The notes beneath the pieces were generated by a model. That model saw nothing but the letters and a program-made list of their open reading frames with translations, had not been told where the DNA came from and searched no databases. A program made the position numbers and the translations under genes. Positions 12,170-23,930 of a stretch of 64,000 nucleotides of DNA are shown piece by piece (position 1 is the first letter of the stretch; every line of letters begins with the position of its first letter). Source of the DNA: Argopecten irradians (lineage: Eukaryota; Mollusca; Bivalvia; Pectinida; Pectinidae); NCBI RefSeq assembly GCF_041381155.1, contig NC_091137.1, positions 11,527,765 to 11,591,764 on the forward strand. The letters are read 5' to 3'.

Positions 12170-12586
12170 TTGATTCAAACATGGTTAAATAATTCATTTA
12201 TTATTAATTATTCATTAATTTAATGCTTAAATGAATCAAAACTATTGTATACTAGTATGTTACAGAATTTAAAAGTGTGTACATCATATGAGCAAAATAT
12301 CTTCCCAAGATGGTAAACGAAACCAAATTCAGGACGAACCATCGCTTCACGTGTAGTGATACACAAATGAACTTTAAATTCTAATAAATTAGACTATACA
12401 GGCACAGGGCATAAACAAATATAACACAACTGACATTTTGAAAGCCGACAGCGAAAATATCCAGGTTTAAGTTTTATTAGCAGTGAGAAACGACAATTTA
12501 AGGTAATGAAAGACTTTCTGATAATTAACCCTCTAGGTGACAATCCTAAAATGGCAATGCTGTCTCCAGTATAATTAGATGAGAGA

Positions 12587-12718
12587 ACTTGTAACACCCA
12601 TATCAAAGAGACACACAGACATACACTGTGGGACCATGGTTCAGGGTGGCAGCTTTATCTAGCACAGTGTCTGATCTGTGTAAGAGATTGAAACTCCAAA
12701 CAGAAATTCGCTGTGCCT
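12587..12718 (-). ncRNA. H/ACA-box snoRNA, copy A4
   Basis: On the minus strand: a 5' hairpin closing near ..CACTGTGCT, H box AGATAA, a 3' hairpin from GCTGCCACCC to GGGTGTT, then ACA three bases from the end. This copy and 38175-38312 differ most from the others in the 5' hairpin (AATTTCTGTTTGG.., CAGATCAGACAC). It begins about 75 bp past the end of CCT5 exon 10 and so implies a further downstream exon. Confidence 0.8.
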
Positions 12719-12792
12719 TCCCATGCCAGGATAACCCTGCATCTTTATATGGAGGTATAAACAAACCATTAAAGTCAATCTTGAGTACTTAC

Positions 12793-15700
12793 CATGCCAG
12801 GGTAACCTTGCATCTTTTCTCCTCCTCGAACATCGTCAATCTTAAGTATCATTTTAGTTAGTTGTACAGCCAACATAATCTGGGCCCTCTTGGATGATAA
12901 TGTTTCTATGACATGTTGATCTTTCATATCTGTAAAGCCAGAACAACAATTAAAGCAACGAATACACAACCACAAGTTCTAAAATATTAGACTTGAGAAC
13001 AGCAAGCTTCAGTCCTATCATTAATAATCATTGTAATTCATGATTATGGTGTCGACAAAGGTTTTTCATCATTAGTTTGCAATTTTATGAACAAAAATTA
13101 GATATCTTTAAATTTAATGCAGCAAAATATTTTTAGTGAACAAAAAATAACAACAGTATTAAATTCAGTAAAATTCAACATTTCTGTTGATATCTTTAAC
13201 AATTTTTGATGCAAAAGACTTACAGATAAACTATCTTTAATTCATTTGATACCCAATTAAAAAGTTTTCAAGTTGACATATGCTACTACTTACCATTTGT
13301 ATCTTTAAATAAGCAATCAATTCCTAATCGTGGATTTTTCTCTTTGAGCTGGCGAGATTTGATGTCTGCTAATGTGTGAATTGGGGATGAACCACTGTTT
13401 TCAGCCAATGCAAGTGGAATACTCTCTAAAGCCTCAGCAAAGGACCTCATAGCATACTGCTCTAGTGTAGATACCTGTTAAACAGCAAAATGAAAACATT
13501 CAACACATCTGGTATATACATTAACATATGTGTATGTAAAGAATGGATATAATTTTTATCTAAAACTTTCAGCAGATGGAGGCGTTTGTAGCACCCATAT
13601 CAAAGAGACACACAGAATTACACTGTGGGACCATGGTTCAGGATGACAGTTTCTCTAGCACAGTGGCATATCTGTATAGGAGATGGAAACTCAAAACAGA
13701 AATTTGTAGTGCAAAGTCAGCATTCAAATAAATGTCAAAGTTAATTTCTGATTAGTTTTTAGAAGTGAAGTCTGCAGTTTGCAAGAATGGATTCACGTTT
13801 TTTTCCACAAATATTGTATAACTGAGGATTTATCTTTCGCAACACACCCACCATTCATTAACAGTTCATTAGACTTATAATTCTGGAACAGAATTCTTTC
13901 AAAGCTAATTTTCAGTAATTTGATGAAGTGTTTACTAAGAAGGTTTACACCAACCCGTGTCAGCAATGACTGAGAATTCCTATATACTAAATATTGTAAG
14001 TAATAAATTTCATTACATTTAAAGAAAAGTAAGAACCATCAACTACCAAGTATAAGCCTCAGTCCTATCATTTAATATCAATAAATTTCATTATTATAAT
14101 GTCGACATAGGTTTTTTCATCATTGGCTTTTCTTTTCATAAGAATGCATTCTTGCAATGTAAATCATTACATTTAGAAAATCTTTATATCACAAATAATT
14201 CAAAACTCTCTCAAATGGATGTTCTCATGAAATCCAATAGGTCATATATAGCTGAAATGTACAATTTTTACTATTGAGAAAATAGGTCAATATGTCACCA
14301 ATAAGTCCTAGTAGATAAAAGATGCATGAACAGACCTGACAAGAAGTGGCATGAAAACTGTTTCTGCAATTAAGCTCCTGTTATATGTAATGTTTTTCCC
14401 CACAATACACGATGTTAACAATTGTGTTAACAATTGTTAACTCCAAATGTATAACTTACAAGTTCAAGATATTTTATGTTAGGGCATCAGATTTTAATCC
14501 TTCTCAAGATTAGATAATTTCAAGCTTTTGTCGCACCCATATCAAAGAGACACACAGAATTACACTGAGGGACCATGGTTCAGGGTGGCAGCTTTATCTA
14601 GCACAGTGGCATATCTGTGTAGAGATGTAAACTCAAAACAGAAATTTGTAGTGCAAAGTTGTTATTTAAATAAATATCCTGATTAATTTCTGACTATTAA
14701 AAGTAAAATCTTCAGTTTACAAGTATTGATTTTCCCTCAATACATGACAAATATTGTATTGCTAAGCATTTATCTTTCTGTAACACTCACTGTTCATAAA
14801 CAATTTATTAGACTTATAAGTCTGGAACAGAATTCATTCAAAATGAATGTTCAGTAATATTATAAAGTGTTTATTATGAATGTTTACACTAACCTTTGTA
14901 ATCAATCACTGAGAATTCCTATAACTGGAATACTAAATATTATAATAGTCAGAAGAATGTAAAATTTCTGTAGTATAAAGTCTGAACCATTAACTACCCA
15001 GGAATAAGCCTCAGTCCTATCATTTAATATCAATGAAATTCATTATTATAATGTCGACATAGGTTTTTCATCATTGGCTTAACAATTCCTGTATTCTTTT
15101 CATAAGAATTTATTCTTCCAATATAATTCATTACATTTAGAAAATATATTTCAAAACTCTCTCAAATGGATGTTCTCATGAAATCCAACAGATCATATAT
15201 AGCTGCAATGTACAATTTTTACTATTGAGAAAACAGGTCACTTATAAGAAGTCCTAAAAGATAAGAGATGTAAGATAAATGTTTCTTGTCTTCCAATCAA
15301 GCTCCTTATTTTAAATGTTTCTTTGTTTCTTGTCTTCCAATCAAGCTCCTTATTTTAAATGTTTCTTGTCTTCCAATCAAGCTCCTTATTTTAAATGTTT
15401 CTTGTCTTCCAATCAAGCTCCTTAATTTAAATGTTTCTCGTCTTCCAGTCAAGCTCCTTATTTTAAATGTTTCTTGTCTTCCAATCAAGCTCCTTTTTTA
15501 TGTAATGTCTTTTTCAACAATACATGATGTTAACAATTGTGAACACCTAATGTATAATTTACAAATTTGAAACATTTTATGTTTGGACATTTTTATCTAA
15601 AATTTTCAATCCTTCTCAAGATTAGATAATTTCAAGCTTTTGTAGCACCCATATCAAAGAGACACACAGAATTACACTGTGGGACCATGGTTCAGGGTGA

Positions 15701-17023
15701 CAGCTTTATCTAGCACAGTGGCATATCTGTGTAGAGATGTAAACTCAAAACAGAAATTTGTAGTGCAAAGTTGGCATTCAATTCAAATAAATTAGTATAT
15801 CATAAGGTAATTTCTGAATATTGAAAGTGAAATCTTCAATTTACAGATCTGTGTTTGCTTTTTTTTCTCCAAACAGGAAAAAAATATTTGTGTCTATTTG
15901 TGTCATTCCTTTTTACCATACACACCTTATTGGCAGCTTCAGCTACTGCCAGTGAACACGAGATTTCAGGCGCTCCTCCACCATACACGATTCTGTCGTC
16001 TCTAACCAAGTTACGGATGACACATAGGGCATCATGGATACTCCTTTTACCCTCCTCAATAATCTGTAATCAGATATTTAACAATTATCAATATGAAACA
16101 ACTTCTCTATTTTTTTTATTTTTTTCCCAACATGCAGAGATAAAAAAAAATTGTCAAACATTTGTAGTGATTGGAAAAGTATTCTATAACTGAAGAGCAT
16201 TGTTGACAATTTATTGCACCAAATTAATCGTCAAAAACTTTCTTTTAACATTTGGTCTAACAGCAACGAAGGTTGCTTCCAAGATTTTTTTAACCAAAAA
16301 TAATTAGGTTTTACTAGATTTTCTTTCTTTTACTTTCCATCTAATGAATTAGATGATTTTTATGTTTGGGACTCGTTTACAAAATCTTTATGTCCTCAGT
16401 GGTGCAAGACATTTTTAAGGGAGCAGCCTTGATTTGATGAGGAGAAAATATTTCCTGTGAAAACTGCCTACCATTTTGTTACCACCGCGGATGAAGATTG
16501 TGACAGCTTTGGAGTTAGCACACTTTTCAATGACCAACATCCTGTCCTTTGTTGTACCAAAGTCTAACTCGCGTACAATGCCAGCCTGGCCAAGCTTTTC
16601 TTTTGTAAGCTCCTCAAATCGTGGGACTATTCTGCCACCTGTTGCTATGGCAATCAACTGTAATGATATAAGCAATATTGTTTCACAAAAGATATCAATA
16701 TTTTTATCAGGAAAACACAAATTAGAAAGTGAAGCATTTGACATTGTTATCACAAATATTCATACACTAGAATGTAAAATTTCAAATAAATCCTATTTGA
16801 AGCCATATATGTTAAAACTTAAAGAGAGTTGGTGACAATCACCATATAAAATAAGTAATCAAAACCTAAGACAAAGTTCAAACAAAGTATATCTCCATAA
16901 TACCTCGATCTCTGGACCTCCAACCCAACGTACAGCTGGCAGTTTTCTCTGCAGCAGTAAATGGTTGGCTTCGTCATCAAATCCCCACTGACAAATTACA
17001 AGGTTAGCACCCGCATCCTTTAC
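12793..17023 (-). CDS. CCT5: CCT5 exons 6-10, headless duplicate in unit A
   Basis: Five exons at 16904-17023, 16472-16657, 15926-16063, 13294-13474 and 12793-12929 encode residues 290-543 of the chaperonin epsilon subunit, with the same splice phases and apparently the same protein as the unit B copy. Landmarks: [14 protein letters not shown] at the start of exon 7, GGGAPEIS in exon 8, [11 protein letters not shown] and [11 protein letters not shown] in exon 10. No exons 1-5 lie upstream (to the right); the sequence passes instead into unit B's copy of the plus-strand gene. As assembled it is a 5'-truncated copy that lacks the ATP-binding N-terminal half. The lack of coding differences fits an assembly duplicate better than an old pseudogene. 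Intron 5 of this copy carries the pearl-like insertion. Confidence 0.93.
13002..13080 (-). ncRNA. C/D-box snoRNA, copy A3, in CCT5 intron 9
   Basis: C box ATGATGA, guide AATGATAGGA and D box CTGA are kept. The terminal stem is different (GCAAACT / AGCTTGC, one mismatch) from the TAAGCC stem of the other copies. It is the only snoRNA in this 364-nt intron. Confidence 0.8.
13584..13714 (-). ncRNA. H/ACA-box snoRNA, copy A3, in CCT5 intron 8
   Basis: H box AGAGAA (fits ANANNA), 3' hairpin closing on GGGTGCT, then ACA plus three bases. The 5' hairpin starts GCACTACAAATTTCTG. Confidence 0.8.
14053..14129 (-). ncRNA. C/D-box snoRNA, copy A2, in CCT5 intron 8
   Basis: C box ATGATGA, D box CTGA, guide AATGATAGGA. 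The middle (ATAATAATGAAATTTATTGATATT) has diverged from copies A3-A5 while the guide next to D is unchanged. Confidence 0.8.
14526..14654 (-). ncRNA. H/ACA-box snoRNA, copy A2, in CCT5 intron 8
   Basis: H box AGATAA, 3' hairpin ending GGGTGCG, then ACA plus three bases. It differs from A1 by a few bases. Confidence 0.8.
15005..15081 (-). ncRNA. C/D-box snoRNA, copy A1, in CCT5 intron 8
   Basis: Stem TAAGCC / GGCTTA, C box ATGATGA, guide AATGATAGGA, D box CTGA. Closest to copy A2. Confidence 0.8.
15283..15497. repeat. 36-bp minisatellite, 6 units
   Basis: Unit CTTGTCTTCCAATCAAGCTC..CTTATTTTAAATGTTT, inside CCT5 intron 8. Because 36 is a multiple of 3 it makes open frames on both strands; these are not genes. 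Unit B has seven units. Confidence 0.9.
15638..15766 (-). ncRNA. H/ACA-box snoRNA, copy A1, in CCT5 intron 8
   Basis: 5' hairpin from GCACTACAAATTTCTG to CACTGTGCT, H box AGATAA, 3' hairpin from GCTGTCACCC to GGGTGCT, then ACA plus three bases. It lies about 160 bp downstream of exon 8. One base in the 3' hairpin differs from its unit B twin. Confidence 0.82.
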
Positions 17024-17154
17024 CTATAAAACATTTAATCAAGAATTAGATAAAATACTTGTCACTATCATATTAATAAAGTCTTAAAGGTAGGTTTCGC
17101 CCAACCAAATAAATATTTTTTGGTGAAATGCGATAAGCGGAAGAAAAGATGAAA

Positions 17155-18913
17155 CAAGAGGCCCAGAGGGCCTGTATCGCTCACCTGGTTTGTAAAGCCA
17201 AATAATTTTCTGAATACAGGTTCATTGTTTCTTTTCTGAAGGAATTTTAATATTAACCTCTAAATCCCCTATTGGGCCCCACCCCTCCTGCCCCCTGGGG
17301 GTCAGAGCCAAAATTTATACAAGTTCTGTTCCCCTTCCACAAAGGATGTTTGTGGCCAAATTTGGTTACAATCCATGCAGAACTCTATGAGAAGTAGCGA
17401 TTGATAGAATTTACCTCTATTTCCCCTATTGGGCCCCGCCCCTCCTGCCCCCTGAGGGTCAGAGCCAAAATTTATACAAGTTCTGTTCTCCTACCCCGAA
17501 GGATGTTTGTGGCCAAATTTAGTTACAATCCATACAAAACTCTAGGACAATTAAGTAGCAATTTATAGAATTTACCTATAATTCCCCTATTGGGCCCCGC
17601 CCCTCCTGCCCCGGGGACCAGAGCCAAAATTTATACAAACTCAGTTCTTATTCTCCCAAGGATATTTCTGGCCAAATTTGGTTACATTCCATGCAGAACT
17701 CTATGACTAGTAGCGAATTAAAGGATTTACCTCTATTTCCCCTATTGGGCCCCACCCCTCCAGCCTCCGGGGGGCCAGAGCCAAAATTTATACAGGTTCT
17801 GTTCCCCTTCCCCCAAGGATGTTTCTGGCCAAATTTGGTTACAATCCATGCAGAACTCTACGACTAGTAGCAATTTATAGGATTTACCTCTATTTCCCCT
17901 ATTGGGCCCCACCTCTCCTACCCCCAGGGGATCAGAGCCAAAATTTACACAAGTTCTGTTCCCCTTCCACAAAGGATGTTTGTGGCCAAATTTGGTTACA
18001 ATCCATGCAGAACTCTATGAGAAGTAGCGATTGATAGAATTTACCTCTATTTCCCCTATTGGGCCCCGCCCCTCCTGCCCCCTGAGGGTCAGAGCCAAAA
18101 TTTATGTAAGTTCTGTTCTCCTACCCCGAAGGATGTTTGTGGCCAAATTTAGTTACAATCCATACAAAACTCTAGGACAATTAAGTAGCAATTTATAGAA
18201 TTTACCTATAATTCCCCTATTGGGCCCCGCCCCTCCTGCCCCGGGGACCAGAGCCAAAATTTATACAAACTCAGTTCTTATTCTCCCAAGGATATTTCTG
18301 GCCAAATTTGGTTACAATCCATGCAGAACTCTATGAGAAGTAGCGATTGATAGAATTTACCTCTATTTCCCCCATTGGGCCCCACCCCTCCAGCCCCCGG
18401 GGGGCCAGAGCCAAAATTTATACAAGTTCTGTTCCCCTTCCCCCAAGGATGTTTCTGGCCAAATTTGGTTACAATCCATGTAGAACTCTATGACAAGTAG
18501 CGATTTAAAGGATTTACCTCTATTTCCCCTATTGGGCCCCGCCCCTCCTGCCCCCGGGGGGGTCAGAGCCAAAATTTATACAAGTTCTGTTCCCCTTCCC
18601 CCAAGGATGTTTGTGGCAAAATTTAGTTACAATCCATTCAGAACTCTATGACAAGTAGCGATTTAAAGGATTTACCTCTATTTCCCCTATTGGGCCCCGC
18701 CCCTCCTACCCCCGGGGGGTCAGAGCCAAAATTTATACAAGTTCTGTTCCCCTTCCCCCAAGGATGTTTGTGGCAAAATTTGGTTACAATCCATGCAGAA
18801 CTCTATGACTAGTAGCGATTTAAAGGAAATGTTGACAGACAGACGGACGGACGGACGACGGACGGACGCCGCGCCATGACATAAGCTCACCGGCCCTTCG
18901 GGCCAGGTGAGCT
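17155..18913 (+). mobile_element. pearl-like element inserted in unit A only
   Basis: Runs from CAAGAGGCCCAGAGGGCC to CGGCCCTTCGGGCCAGGTGAG plus CT, with about ten core units of roughly 155-160 bp and a GACGGACGG microsatellite (18840-18870) inside the right end. Unit B has an uninterrupted run of A at the same spot (36955-36960), so the empty site is visible. The insertion lies in an A-run without an evident target-site duplication, consistent with Helitron/Helentron-type integration between bases. The internal text is the reverse complement of the element at 688-2149. Confidence 0.85.
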
Positions 18914-19850
18914 AAAAACATGTTATTAAAATATCTCACTTTAATTTCTTTATGTGTTTGAGATTGAACAAATGCGTCTTGAATACAAAATTGAAGGAAA
19001 TCCTTGATTTATTACGGTGTCCGTCAGACAAAATAATATGCAAATGAAGCTGCGACGGATTGTGTTGTCGAAGTTTGGCGCATGTGCATTGTCACGCACT
19101 AAAAGTAAACAAAATGGCTGAACGAAAGTGTGTGCGATGAAAAAAATATATCTGAATCGGCAACAAAGTGGAGGAAATTATAATGGATTCGGTAGCACCC
19201 TAGGATATATATAGAGAATTAAATTCAGAGATGGCATGTAGCAATAGAAGAAACAGAAGCCACATCTCAAGCGGAACTTGCCGGGATCTGTTGGGACTCG
19301 TGTAACGGCATTGCACGTGGCGAGTTAAATTTCAACACATATGCCAGCGCACAAACAGCCGCAGACTAACTACATGTATATTTGGTGTACAAAGTTAGCG
19401 AGCGTATGTAAGTAACATTAAGTGTTTTAGATTATTGGATATGTATAAACAGTCCCTCGCACTTCGATTTGTTGTTGTTGTTTTTTAACTAAACATGCCG
19501 TGGCAAGACTGTCACTTCTATCTGACATTTTGTTGCACGCTTCCGTTTGTTGCTGCGGCCTCGTTTTGGAAAAAATATGTCATGTTCTATGTAAAGCTTG
19601 ACTTCGCTCTATTTTTAGAGGAGTATTTTCCTGGTCAAGCTAGGCAACTGACCACCCATATTGTTCGCTGTATGCATTGAAAATGATCTGAAGATTATAT
19701 CTATGTATAGGATAAATTTCAATTTCATAGTCTTTATATTTCATTGGGCGAAACCTACCTTTAAGATATCCTCGAATAAAACCATAAAGAAATTTGAATA
19801 CATCAAACTTTCAAATATTCACTCTACAAATATTCTACAAATACTAAGGA
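18914..19850. other. CCT5 intron 5 segment, unit A
   Basis: Matches 36961-37892 of unit B almost base for base. The 61-codon and 71-86-codon plus frames here (around 19495-19921) are not recognisable and in unit B sit inside the intron of CCT5. No gene is called. Confidence 0.5.
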
Positions 19851-22450
19851 ACTTCTCCAAAACTACGACTAATTCAAGTATGTTTCTCAGTAATACGCAG
19901 CAGATTAAGATACAGTATTGAATTCAAAGTTATGTGACTTTTGTGTTACATAAAAACGTATTTTGCCTGGATAAAGGCAGATTCTGTCTGTGACTTATAT
20001 GCTACTTCTGGAAGTTTATTAAGGTGTCTAAATACTCACTTCACAGCCGGATTTTGGATATTGCATTGATTCTGTGCCGTGAGGTGTATGGTTCATACTA
20101 TTTCTTTGTTGATCGATATGTCCCATAACAAGATAACTGTGTACCCCCGGGAAGTATTTGGTCGTCCATCTGTTTTTACTCTATCCTGTTCTATCACTTA
20201 TGGCAAGATACTGTGACCAAGAGAGAATGGTTCAATTCATTCTGGTCTTTACTCAACCTGTTCTATCTCTATCGCATGTCTACTGCTTCCAAGAGGAGAT
20301 TGGGTGCAACATGCAGTTTTACTCGACCTGTTCTATCACACTATCACTGTTACTGTGCTAAGAGAGAATGGTTTGTCCAATCTAGGTCTCAATATGTCCA
20401 TTCAAGAGATACGGTACCAAGGGAGATTAGTTGTCCCATTCAGTTTTACTCTACCTGTTCTATCACTATGGCAGATTCACTGTACTCCAAGAACGAGATT
20501 GGTTCACCATTTCAGTCTTACTTGAACTGGTCTTCACTATCACAGATACTGTGCCAAAACGAGGGCATAGTTCATCATTCACGTTTTACTCGAACGTGTT
20601 CTTTCCTATCACAGATACTGTGTGATGGTGAGATTGGGTTGTCCATGTGGTGCTCAAATCTGTACTCACTCACAGATACAGTTACATAGACCGAGAATGG
20701 GTATGTCCTATTTGTGTCTCCTGTATGTCCAATCTCAAAATACTGTAACAAGGAGAGAATGGTTTCTCCATTCGGTTCTCAATCTGTTCCATCTCTGATT
20801 ACTGTAACAGGGAGAGATTGGTTTTGTCCTCATTCGGGTCTCAATCTGTCACAATCAACAGCTAATGTAACACGGCGAGAAATTGGTTTGTCACATTCGG
20901 TCTCAATCTGTACCAATCAAGTAGTACAAGAGAGATAGGTTTGGCCATTCGGTCTCAATTGTTCCAATCACAGTACTGTGTAACAATAGTGAGTATCGGT
21001 GTGGATTTTGGTATCAATTCGGTCCAATCACAGATACGGTAACAGTGAGTGAAATGGTTTGTCAGTTCGGGTATCAAGTTATGTCCAATCCATCAGATGA
21101 TATCATGTATACATGAGGAGATTGGGTTTGTTCCAGTCGGTCTATTATCTGGCAATCTATCTGTTTTACACTGTTACAAGACACGTGATTTGGTTTTGTC
21201 ACTTTTGGTATACTATCTGTCCATCTCAGATACTGTATACACATAGTGTATAATTGGTTGTCAATTCATGTCGTCCAATCTGGACCAATCACTGATATTG
21301 TGTAAAAAGGGAGAATGTTTGCAATTCGATCTCTAATCTGTACAATCACAGCATACTGTACCGATCCCGGGGTGAATGGGTTGTCCATTCACGGTAATAT
21401 TTATGTACAAACACAATAACATGTTTATGTAACAAGATGAGTAGGGTTAGTGTACACATTCACGGTGACCTAATTCTGTAACATGCAATGATATTGTAAT
21501 CAATAGGAGTATGGTATTGTCCATTTCGATCCTTTATCAAGTCCAATCATATAGATTACTGTTAAAACTGAGATATGGTTTGTACATTTACGGTCTTTAT
21601 ATGCTACCATTTAACAGGAACTCTGAGGCTCTTATTCAAACGAGAGATGGTTCCCATGAAATTACATTTAGCCATAAGGTGTTTTAAATTTGTGTTGATG
21701 AATAACACAGATCCACCACGAAAAATAGGGTCGGTATTGTGGGTTTAAAAATTTGTACATTTGTTCTGCTTTTTATCGGTAAACATGTTTCTACACCTAC
21801 AAGAAATTAGTTATGTTATTATGACAACTATTCTCAAACTTTTCTTCTTGCTGTTTTTTATTGGTAGCTGAGTACAAAGGATTGTCTACAAAATCAATTA
21901 ACTTGAGCCATTTATATTTCTTTTTTGTATTCAGTGTATCTGTGGATAATCACTGTTGTTTTAATTTCACTTATTGGCAACCTTATATGTAAAGATTATA
22001 ATATCCTAATCTTTCAATAGGATTATTGTTAAAAAAGTTTTTTTTTACAAGAAAAACACTGGTTTTGTCAGTGATATTATAAAGCAATACTTTTAATGTA
22101 TATCCTTTTGTATGGTCAGAACATTTCAAAGCACCATGTGGTTATAATCCCAAGAATAAGTGATGTAATTTAGTGCTTCTGCAGGTTGCACGGTTTTATA
22201 AATCATTTTATTTCACTTGAAAATAATGTTTATTTGTTTTATTTTATTTAACATGTGATTGGCCATGAACCAGAATCAATTTACAGCCAATTGATGAAAG
22301 CACAAAGTGGAATTCTTTTGTTGTCAACAGGAATCACAAGAGCCCAGACTATATCCTGATGACCAATTAATGATCTATCTAATGACTAAATTAAACATGA
22401 CAACTAAGACAAGTTCATTGATAAGTCAAATCTTCACAGAATAATGTGAT
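19851..22450 (+). pseudogene. noisy copy of the 3' exons of the plus-strand gene, with its minisatellite
   Basis: Aligns to 2893-5204: minisatellite about 20050-21610, counterpart of exon 4484-4587 near 21613-21730, counterpart of the last exon near 22253-22443 (CCATGAACCAGAATC, CAGCCAATTGATGAA are recognisable). Frames are broken by many small indels spread evenly over exon, intron and repeat alike. That pattern is expected of sequencing error, not of gradual gene decay, so it should not be annotated as a second gene. Confidence 0.7.
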
Positions 22451-23930
22451 CAACTTGGCATGGTTAAAATATTGTTCTGACAAGTGCAACAAATGCGCAT
22501 TGTAAAAATATGATCTTGAAGTGCACAACAACTTAGGCTATTGTATAAATATTGCTCTGAAACATGTGACATACATGTTTGTCTCACAAGGCGGGCGAGT
22601 CTTGTAATATTATGTGCCAGAGTGCCAATGAGCAACACTATTTCGATTGAGATCTGTCCTGCGCTAGTCACTCTATAAGCATACTTAATATGGATAGAGG
22701 ACTCCTTAACTTCCTGTAGAGAAGACATCTGTCAGTTACTTGAGTTGTGACTATGAGATTTTTTGCTAATGGGAGGGTGATTTTTGCTTACGCTTGCACA
22801 ATTGCTTTGACTCCATTGTTGATACAAATGTTAGCTCTAATTTATTGATAAATGGTTTTAACAAATAGTATATAGTGCCATTTGTAGTGCTAGATTTGAA
22901 ACAAAAAACGTACTTACTAGTATACTGTCGGAGAATGTTAACTACTTCTATTGCCTAACCATAGATTTCATGTTACAATGTGAATGTGTATATCTTGCCA
23001 ACAAGATCATTAAGGTTTTTCTGGCATGTCTTCATTTTGAGGAATCCAGTATATTGTATGCCTAAATCTTACGAGGATTATCCTAGCGCCTTGTACTTCA
23101 TTTGAGGTTCCAAGTATCAAAGGATCAAGTACTATGTTGCATGCTAATTTAAAAGCAACCTTGTAATTCTTTTCACCTAAAAACGCTGATGTATTTATAT
23201 TGAGTGTTATTAAAGAGCATCACTGGACATAATTCTATAATAGTACTATAATATTTTCGTTCTCATTTGTCAAAAAATATGAAACAGTATTGTTTTGTTG
23301 TGGTTTATCAATCATGCACTCGACCTCTCGTGATCTACTTGGTAAAGTTGATATTCTTAAGATTATAAAGTAAAATAAGGAAATGCTATTGATCCCAATC
23401 ATTATCGATATCCCAGTCTAGGTTGAATTTACATACTTATTAATATTGCAGAGGGAAGCAAAATTCTGCAGGAACACACCCAAAAATCTATAATCCACCT
23501 AATTAAGGAACAACTCATCATAACAGTTTACTCCCGTTGTGTCATTCTTGGAAAACATTGCATTATAACCAAAACACACACAGGGGCGATAGTTGGGAGG
23601 AGGGTAAGTGCTTACGTCCACTCTGGTGACTTTCATTTAGTTAAAAATCTACTGCTGACCAAAGTGTAAATGTTTTGATGTGTGACGGATTAAGTAATAA
23701 ATGTCAAAAAAACTTATGTCTATCTATATAATAATTGGTATGTATGAGGCTGGCAGGTTACAGTTATTTAGGATATGTACATTTATATAAACACACATGT
23801 AACAAAAGCGTGTACAACATAAATTCCACGTACTTACCTTTTTATAAAGCTCTTTTTATATTCTAATATAGACTTTTAGTGTCTACTGTCATTTCTTTGT
23901 TACAATTTTTACTTTCATTCTTTATTATTA
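22451..23930. other. noisy copy of the 3' flank 5205-6390
   Basis: Recognisable but indel-rich copy of the unit A flank. No independent feature is supported. Confidence 0.6.

Larger units (their letters stand above)
10131..12586. other. intergenic or CCT5 3' transcribed region with two snoRNA copies and a repeat
   Basis: Holds C/D snoRNA copies at 10943-11019 and 12093-12169, a GACGT-stem hairpin at 11282-11316 and the repeat at 11515-11875. No coding exon could be identified, although intronic snoRNAs here imply that a transcript continues past CCT5 exon 10. Equivalent in unit B: 29900-32354. Confidence 0.4.
2893..19850. repeat. segmental duplication, unit A
   Basis: This interval is repeated head-to-tail as unit B (19851-37892). 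The A/B junction at 19850 runs directly from a point inside CCT5 intron 5 to a noisy copy of the sequence at about 2893. From about 7145 onward A and B are nearly identical. The exceptions are a pearl-like insertion only in A (17155-18913), one 36-bp repeat unit, and scattered single-base differences. CCT5 exons 1-5 exist only to the right of unit B. Removing either unit would leave one continuous plus-strand gene tail and one complete CCT5. That favours false duplication in the assembly (alternate haplotype) over a real tandem duplication. Confidence 0.9.

Noticed and set aside
12394-12606. 70-codon minus frame just after CCT5 exon 10 (also 32162-32374) as a possible last exon
   Set aside because: Its start overlaps the 3' end of the H/ACA snoRNA, and it has no similarity to chaperonin C-termini.
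15286-15570. Frames made of 12-residue repeats ([12 protein letters not shown] and the reverse)
   Set aside because: Consequence of the 36-bp intronic minisatellite.
16476-16835. Plus-strand frame of 119 codons (125 in unit B at 36280-36657)
   Set aside because: Antisense shadow of CCT5 exon 7.
20158-21246. Several plus frames in the noisy minisatellite copy
   Set aside because: Indel-rich copy of the 3088-4483 array; frames are accidental.
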